A DNA stretch of 64,000 nucleotides from Flavobacterium saliperosum (lineage in GTDB: Bacteria; Bacteroidota; Bacteroidia; Flavobacteriales; Flavobacteriaceae): NCBI RefSeq assembly GCF_900100625.1, contig NZ_FMTY01000005.1, positions 124,001-188,000 of the forward strand, given 5' to 3'. Below, in pieces: positions 59,358 to 64,000 of the stretch. The notes beneath the pieces are model-generated. The model did not search any database. It was not told where the DNA came from and saw only the letters and a program-made list of their open reading frames with translations. How positions within the stretch are numbered: position 1 is the stretch's first letter; each line of letters opens with the position of its first letter. Made by a program: the position numbers and the translations under genes.

Positions 59358-60305
59358 ATGAACACAATTACAACGACCAATTTTAATTTTCCGGGTCAGA
59401 AATCCGTATATCACGGTAAAGTAAGAGAAGTATACAATATCAATGACGAGCTTTTGGTAATGGTCGCTACCGACAGATTATCCGCTTTTGACGTGGTAAT
59501 GCCGAAAGGAATTCCATACAAAGGTCAGATTCTGAACCAGATTGCCACACGATTCATGCAATTAACGCAGGATATCGTTCCGAATTGGTTAATCGCTACG
59601 CCGGATCCAAACGTTGCCGTTGGTCATTTGTGTCAGCCTTTTAAAGTGGAAATGGTAATCCGAGGTTATTTATCCGGTCATGCGGCCCGTGAATATGCTT
59701 TAGGGAAAAGAGTTTTGTGTGGTGTAACCATGCCGGAAGGCTTAAAAGAAAACGATAAATTCCCGACGCCAATTATTACGCCTTCCACAAAAGCGGATAA
59801 TGGAGAACACGATGAGGATATTTCCCGCGAGGACATTTTGGCAAAAGGCATCGTTTCCGAAGAAGATTACATCGTTTTAGAACAATACACCCGAGCTTTA
59901 TTCCAAAGAGGAACTGAAATTGCGGCTTCCCGCGGATTGATTTTAGTAGACACGAAATACGAATTCGGAAAAACCAAAGACGGAAAAATCGTTTTGATTG
60001 ACGAAATCCATACGCCGGATTCTTCCCGTTATTTCTATGCCGAGGGGTATCAGGAGAGACAGGATAAAGGCGAAGACCAAAAGCAATTGTCGAAAGAATT
60101 TGTACGTCGTTGGTTAATCGAGAACGGTTTCCAGGGAAAAGAAGGGCAACAAATCCCTGACATGACTGATGAATACATTGAATCGGTTTCGGAACGCTAT
60201 ATCGAGTTGTTTGAAAATATTTTAGGAGAGCCGTTTGTGAAAGCAGACATATCCAATATTAATGAACGTATTGAAAAAAATGTTCTGGCTTTTCTGAACA
60301 AATAA
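59358..60305 (+). CDS. purC: Phosphoribosylaminoimidazole-succinocarboxamide synthase
   Basis: A 315-residue enzyme that joins aspartate to CAIR with ATP in purine synthesis. [50 protein letters not shown] and [13 protein letters not shown] are family signatures. The length is the longer form found in Bacteroidota. Monocistronic, closed by the hairpin at 60331. Confidence 0.95.
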   Translation: MNTITTTNFNFPGQKSVYHGKVREVYNINDELLVMVATDRLSAFDVVMPKGIPYKGQILNQIATRFMQLTQDIVPNWLIATPDPNVAVGHLCQPFKVEMVIRGYLSGHAAREYALGKRVLCGVTMPEGLKENDKFPTPIITPSTKADNGEHDEDISREDILAKGIVSEEDYIVLEQYTRALFQRGTEIAASRGLILVDTKYEFGKTKDGKIVLIDEIHTPDSSRYFYAEGYQERQDKGEDQKQLSKEFVRRWLIENGFQGKEGQQIPDMTDEYIESVSERYIELFENILGEPFVKADISNINERIEKNVLAFLNK

Positions 60306-60330
60306 GATAACCTAATTTTGAAGATATACT

Positions 60331-60355
60331 AACCACGCTTTGCGTGGTTTTTTTG
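60331..60355 (+). terminator. Terminator of purC
   Basis: AACCACGC pairs with GCGTGGTT around TTT, followed by a U-tract. Confidence 0.85.
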
Positions 60356-60530
60356 TTCTTTGTAGTGATGAAAAAATCCGTTAACGGCTTGAAAAAATCG
60401 ATTATCGGCATCGATTTGTTAAAAGTATGTTATAATGAATAAAAGCGGGTAACGAAATAAATTTATAAGCGTCTATTCAATAAATCAATCATCACCCGAG
60501 GCATTTGATATTAAGAAAAATTAATTAATT

Positions 60531-60565
60531 GAAGCGCAGCGGAAAAATCAAAATCAATCATCATC
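60531..60565 (+). promoter_or_regulatory. Conserved leader of the acidic-repeat protein
   Basis: The leader GAAGCGCAGCGGAAAAATCA followed by ATCAATCATCATC is nearly the same as that at 61136-61165, before the ankyrin gene. Confidence 0.5.
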
Positions 60566-61069
60566 ATGAAAAAATCAATCATTTATTTAGGAATCGCTGT
60601 AGTAGCTTTTACTAATGTTACTTCAGCATTAAGCAGTCAACAATCGTTCAATAATGAATATTTCAGCTTGACTCAGTCAGTACAATCAGAACAAAGTACG
60701 GATGCGACCACAACCGGGAACGATTCAATAGAAAAAAAATCGGGTAAAGAATGTGGCGATGCAGGCAGCATTAATCCGGAAACCATCCTTTCTACTCCGT
60801 ATGCCAAAACCATAGAAGAAGTAATTGCGGAAGATAATCAAATAATTGAGAGCGAAATTTCAAGTGATGTTGTTGAAAATGCATCAGAAGAAAGTATTAC
60901 GATCGACAATCAAGTAATTGATATGACCATTTCTTCTGAAGTCGATCCTCTTTACAGTAAAAAAACAACGGAGGAAATCATTATGGAAGACAGTCTGATA
61001 ATTGAAAGCCCGATTTTCAACACAGCTCAGCCAATCAATGCTGTAAAAATCAAAAGCACCAACATTTAA
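60566..61069 (+). CDS. Secreted acidic protein with three internal repeats
   Basis: A 167-residue protein with signal peptide MKKSIIYLGIAVVAFTNVTS. The mature part is acidic and holds three imperfect repeats of about 22-26 residues: KTIEEVIAEDNQIIES, ESITIDNQVIDMTISS and KTTEEIIMEDSLIIES. The signal peptide resembles that of the ankyrin protein downstream (about 96 bases away), and both share the leader sequence. It belongs to a flavobacterial family of unknown function. Confidence 0.65.
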   Translation: MKKSIIYLGIAVVAFTNVTSALSSQQSFNNEYFSLTQSVQSEQSTDATTTGNDSIEKKSGKECGDAGSINPETILSTPYAKTIEEVIAEDNQIIESEISSDVVENASEESITIDNQVIDMTISSEVDPLYSKKTTEEIIMEDSLIIESPIFNTAQPINAVKIKSTNI

Positions 61070-61135
61070 TACTAACCATTAAAAGAAGAATAAATTTTAA
61101 ATCATTAATCAACCCAATACGCAGCCGAAGTATAT

Positions 61136-61165
61136 TGAGCGTAGCGGAAAAAATCAATCATCATC
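61136..61165 (+). promoter_or_regulatory. Conserved leader of the ankyrin protein
   Basis: GCGTAGCGGAAAAAATCAAT followed by CATCATC matches the leader at 60531-60565 closely. Confidence 0.5.
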
Positions 61166-61552
61166 ATGAAAAAAACAATCAGTTTATTAGGTTTAGCTTT
61201 AATAGCAACTGCAAATGTTGCTTTAGCTTCGAATGTTGAAACATCAACTTCAAAAAATGTAGCCATTGTTAGCTACGATGTTACCCCTCTATTTGTTGCC
61301 ATCAGTAAAGGAGATGTGGCTACAGTGAAAAAATTTGTTGAATACGGTGTGGATGTAAACGAATCCAAAAACGGAATGACGCCGTTAATGTATGCCGCAC
61401 GTTACAACAACGCTGAAATTGCAAAATTTTTAATTGAAAAAGGAGCCGATATTTCTGCAAAAGACAATAATGGTTTTACAGCATTAAAACTTGCAGAAGG
61501 CGGGAAAGCAACTCAGGTTGCGGAAGTTATCAGAGCGGCTTCAAAAAAATAA
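61166..61552 (+). CDS. Secreted ankyrin-repeat protein
   Basis: A 128-residue protein with signal peptide MKKTISLLGLALIATANVAL. Two to three ankyrin repeats fill the rest: TPLFVAISKGDVATVKKFVE, MTPLMYAARYNNAEIAKFLI and GFTALKLAEGGKATQVAEVI. Ankyrin repeats bind proteins; periplasmic bacterial ones have been linked to catalase protection. The adjacent leader and signal peptide shared with the preceding gene suggest common regulation. A strong terminator follows. Confidence 0.8.
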   Translation: MKKTISLLGLALIATANVALASNVETSTSKNVAIVSYDVTPLFVAISKGDVATVKKFVEYGVDVNESKNGMTPLMYAARYNNAEIAKFLIEKGADISAKDNNGFTALKLAEGGKATQVAEVIRAASKK

Positions 61553-61571
61553 GTTTAGGTTGGTTAGTTAT

Positions 61572-61604
61572 AAAAAAGCCGGACATAGTGTCCGGCTTTT
61601 TTTT
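61572..61604. terminator. Bidirectional terminator after the ankyrin gene
   Basis: AAAAAAGCCGGACA pairs with TGTCCGGCTTTTTT around TAG, between convergent genes. Confidence 0.9.
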
Positions 61605-61641
61605 AAAAATTAAGTAGTTTTAGTTGTGGTATTTAGTTGTT

Positions 61642-62979
61642 TTAGTTTATCAGAATCATATCAAAATAAAATTGTCCCATCCAGCACGTTGCCGATGTAT
61701 CCCCAAGCGCATCCGTGCGCACGATATTGGTGGTAATGGATGTTTGTGATTTGTTTGAATAGTTGATATTAAATGTATCAGGGTAAGAACTGTTATTGTA
61801 TGGCGCAAATATCAAACCGGAGGGAATAAAAGGCAGTTGGGGCGAAAAATCATATCGGATCTGTAATTTCTCAGGTTTCGCGGGTGCCAATAACACGGTG
61901 TTTCCACTTATGGCAGCAGTAGAGCCTGCCGTTGTAACTCTTTGTAAAACAGTCCACGTAACGGTTGTGCTTACCCCTTTTATGGTTGTACTGAAAGAAC
62001 CGGTAGTGCCTGAAGGACTGGAACTGCAAATAGGAATAGTCATATCCTGTACGACAACCAAATCCGGAATGGAAACATTACTTGCCGTAAGTTGTTGCCA
62101 AGTTGCGTTTCCGTTAGCATCTGAAACCAATGCTTTTCCTAATCCCTGATTTCCGTCTACGATTCTTATGGCCGCAGGAGCTGCAGTCGTGATAGTAATG
62201 TCATCAACATAAGCCGCATCCGCACCGGAACTTGCGGAAGTATCTTTACTGTATTCCCATTTTAAAGTTCTTAAACCGGCAGCAAGCAGATAAGTTTGTT
62301 GTGTCCATCCAACGGTACCAGACCATTGGTTTTGTACGACACCATCAATATAAAATTTCAGATAATCGAATCCACTTTCACTACTCACATTATAATAAAA
62401 ACTTAATGTGGCACCTCCGGCAGGTACTACAACCGTATGCGACATTTGTGTGGCTTGGCTATCAGCAATAGTACCAGATTTTGCGGCATAAGTTCCGGCG
62501 TTTTTAACCGTGCTTTGCGTTGCCCAATTGCCACTTCCGCCTGTAGTAAGGGGAGCTATGGCATTGGTTTCGAAATTTTGGTTTAACAAACTTCCGGCAG
62601 CTCCGATATTTTCAATGTGCAATTTGTTTGTCGGAGTGGTGGTTCCCACACCCACATTAGCCGTATTGTTGTTGTAAATGTCATTGCCCACTTTTGTCCA
62701 ATGACTTACGCCTCCGGAAAAGGGTGTCCATTTTGATCCGTCCCAGTAATAAAAACCGATTCCGGTTGTTGCATTGGTGTTGTATACCAATAAACTGGTA
62801 GCCGGTGTTGTTACCGGAGCCGCCGCATTCAAATTGGGGATTGAAATTCTTGGAATTAGTAAACCTTTATCCGTAGCCGTAATGTCAAGCATGGAACTTG
62901 TATTGGGCGTTGTGGTATTGATTCCTACCTGTGCAGAAGCCGCTCCGGAAAAAAGCAATAATAACAATAACTTTTTCAT
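61642..62979 (-). CDS. Secreted surface protein with beta-sandwich domain
   Basis: A 445-residue protein. The signal peptide (MKKLLLLLLFSGAASA) is followed by the typical flavobacterial start QVGINTTTPNTSSMLDITAT, LLVYNTNATTGIGFYYWDG and a second NVGVGTTTPTNKLHIEN. Residues about 130-270 form a MAM/jelly-roll-like domain (ATLSFYYNVSSESGFDYLKF, AAYVDDITITT). The C-terminal ~140 residues are Ser/Thr-rich with no T9SS sorting domain seen. The function is unknown; a surface or adhesion role is an inference. Confidence 0.7.
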   Translation of the reverse strand: MKKLLLLLLFSGAASAQVGINTTTPNTSSMLDITATDKGLLIPRISIPNLNAAAPVTTPATSLLVYNTNATTGIGFYYWDGSKWTPFSGGVSHWTKVGNDIYNNNTANVGVGTTTPTNKLHIENIGAAGSLLNQNFETNAIAPLTTGGSGNWATQSTVKNAGTYAAKSGTIADSQATQMSHTVVVPAGGATLSFYYNVSSESGFDYLKFYIDGVVQNQWSGTVGWTQQTYLLAAGLRTLKWEYSKDTSASSGADAAYVDDITITTAAPAAIRIVDGNQGLGKALVSDANGNATWQQLTASNVSIPDLVVVQDMTIPICSSSPSGTTGSFSTTIKGVSTTVTWTVLQRVTTAGSTAAISGNTVLLAPAKPEKLQIRYDFSPQLPFIPSGLIFAPYNNSSYPDTFNINYSNKSQTSITTNIVRTDALGDTSATCWMGQFYFDMILIN

Positions 62980-63089
62980 AATGTTTAGTTGTAGTTAGAT
63001 TAACACAACAAAAATTAGAAAAAGAAAATTCTGCTAAAAAAATATGGGATAGAGGAGTGCTTTTTTGGGAAGAATAACTAAAAGATACT

Positions 63090-63812
63090 TTAAGTCTTTA
63101 TTTTTGAGTTGTTTAGTAATTGCAAAACTTCTTCCTTATGTGTTTTTGAAATGGGTATTTTTATAGTTCCAATAGTGATGAAGTTGGCATTAAAACCCTG
63201 AATTTTTTCTTTGTTAACGATAAAACCTTTGTGTGTTTTAATGAAGTTGTCCGGAAGTTTTGTTATAAACTCGGTAATCGTGCAACGAAAACGGTATTCC
63301 TTTTCATCCGTTATAATGAGCAGGTAATTTTTTTGACTTTCCACATAAACAATACTGTCTAAGGTCACTTTTTCAAAAACTTCATGGTGTTTGATGTAAA
63401 TGAAATCACTTTCTGTTTTTGCATTCGTATTTTGTTTGTTGAAGTTAAGCAATGCAATTTCAATCGATGAAAACAGATCTGCTTTTTGGAAAGGTTTAAT
63501 CAGATAGCCATACGGATTGGTCGCAATCGCATTTTTAATGGTAATATCATCCGAATATGCCGTTAGGAAGACATGCGGAATCGTGTACTTTTCAGTAATG
63601 TAATTGGCCAGCCAAATCCCGTCTTTTTCTCCCTGAATGGTGATGTCCAATAAAGCAAACTCAACATTGTTTTCATTCAGAATTTCAATAGCTTCATTGG
63701 CATTCATGGCAGTGCCGATGACATTGTAACCCATTTCAGTAAGCAAAACAGAAATCGTTTTCTGGGTGATGTACTCGTCTTCTACAACCAATATGTTCAG
63801 CGGATGGTTCAT
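63090..63812 (-). CDS. LytTR-type response regulator
   Basis: A 240-residue protein. The receiver domain (about 1-120) has VVEDEYITQKT and the phospho-Asp in FALLDITIQGEKDG, with GYLIKPFQKADL. The C-terminal ~100 residues are a LytTR DNA-binding domain (DSIVYVESQKNYLLI, LPDNFIKTHKGFIVNKEKIQ). The ATG overlaps the stop of the kinase gene upstream (ATGA), so the pair is translationally coupled. Confidence 0.9.
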   Translation of the reverse strand: MNHPLNILVVEDEYITQKTISVLLTEMGYNVIGTAMNANEAIEILNENNVEFALLDITIQGEKDGIWLANYITEKYTIPHVFLTAYSDDITIKNAIATNPYGYLIKPFQKADLFSSIEIALLNFNKQNTNAKTESDFIYIKHHEVFEKVTLDSIVYVESQKNYLLIITDEKEYRFRCTITEFITKLPDNFIKTHKGFIVNKEKIQGFNANFITIGTIKIPISKTHKEEVLQLLNNSKIKT

Positions 63813-64000
63813 TGTATGTTGTCTTTAAAAGTAATTGTAATTGCTGTGCCGTTTTCGGTTTTCCAATCAAAGGTGCCTTCCAGTTGTTTCGATAGGCCCT
63901 GAATCAAATCAAAACCAACGGAATGTAATTTTTTCGGATTGAAATCATCCGGAAGTCCGTTTCCGTTATCTTGGATTACAAGTTTATACGTAGTATCTTC
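63809..64000 (-). CDS. C-terminus of a sensor histidine kinase, cut by the window edge
   Basis: The 63 visible codons read into the edge. They contain the ATP-binding G box (VIQDNGNGLPDDF) and a final strand (FDWKTENGTAITITF), matching the HATPase_c end of a histidine kinase. Its stop overlaps the LytTR regulator's ATG by 4 bases. The sensor part lies outside the window. Confidence 0.75.
   Translation of the reverse strand, partial: EDTTYKLVIQDNGNGLPDDFNPKKLHSVGFDLIQGLSKQLEGTFDWKTENGTAITITFKDNIQ

Noticed and set aside
60368-60442. 24-codon frame MKKSVNGLKKSIIGIDLLKV
   Set aside because: It lies just past the purC terminator, with no promoter or conservation evidence. It may be chance.
1-64000. 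Prophage, integrative element, insertion sequence, tRNA or rRNA gene
   Set aside because: No integrase, transposase, phage structural gene, tRNA cloverleaf or rRNA segment was recognised in either strand.

Overview
The window looks like a piece of chromosome from a Flavobacterium-type bacterium (phylum Bacteroidota, family Flavobacteriaceae). Several things point there. Many genes are preceded by the Bacteroidota -7 promoter motif TAnnTTTG, with short A-rich leaders and no strong Shine-Dalgarno sequence. One nuclease ends in a type IX secretion (T9SS) sorting domain. Many proteins belong to families typical of the group: DUF1599 next to BT_3928-type DoxX, TlpA and tpiA; DUF4293, DUF983, DUF2911 and DUF3667; a long-linker Rho; FHS sugar transporters; and lipoproteins with SSC/FSC lipoboxes. 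Genes are dense on both strands, no intergenic stretch exceeds 300 bases, and I see no rRNA, tRNA, transposase, integrase, phage gene or CRISPR array. The identification rests on recalled family knowledge, not on a search.

Layout. 1-8.3 kb: the start of a secreted protein, DUF1697, ornithine aminotransferase (rocD), small membrane proteins, an Smr-domain protein, an FHS-type sugar transporter, an EamA/RarD exporter and a group I cysteine desulfurase. 8.4-12.3 kb: an outer-membrane barrel, the Mla-type lipid transport operon (permease, ATPase, MCE protein) and a short AraC-type regulator. 12.4-16.2 kb: a two-gene unit for a DUF3494 ice-binding-like lipoprotein and a long OmpA-family barrel protein. 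16.4-22.8 kb: cupin, DUF4242, lpdA, CPBP protease, ABC exporter with truA, and a phosphodiesterase. 22.8-25.5 kb: a two-component operon (NarL-type regulator, unknown 93-residue protein, TPR histidine kinase) with a large palindrome upstream. 25.7-33.6 kb: DUF4293, rho, RsmB-like rRNA methylase with a secreted endonuclease I, an AraC regulator, DUF983, a BNR-repeat lipoprotein and an Aer-like PAS protein. 33.8-36.9 kb: a sigma/anti-sigma/Spy-like operon, a 14-bp tandem repeat, a REP-like element, a HAD phosphatase and DUF3667. 36.9-45 kb: an SRPBCC-SDR-photolyase operon, DUF2911, a sodium-solute symporter with a 34-residue membrane peptide in front, and a PIG-L deacetylase. 45.2-46.7 kb: two paralogous secreted proteins with Gly/Arg-rich and Gly/Lys-rich tails. 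46.7-53 kb: a nine-gene housekeeping run read leftward from one promoter (DUF1599, BT_3928-type, TlpA, tpiA, DUF2520, KdsC-like, UbiA, Maf, MscS). 53.1-60.3 kb: folP with a lipoprotein, rlmH, a class V aminotransferase, an LpxL-type acyltransferase, rhomboid, SIMPL and purC. 60.5-64 kb: two small secreted proteins sharing leader and signal peptide, a surface protein, and a LytTR regulator with a truncated kinase.

Common themes are envelope construction and repair (Mla, LpxL, KdsC, OmpA, Spy-like stress operon), secreted proteins, and central housekeeping. The most interesting unexplained items are the small protein inside the two-component operon, the palindrome beside it, the Gly/Arg and Gly/Lys paralogs, the ice-binding/OmpA pair, the Tyr-less SDR in the photolyase operon, and heptanucleotide-based tandem repeats at several intergenic sites. 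I found no clear case of a wholly new multi-gene system.
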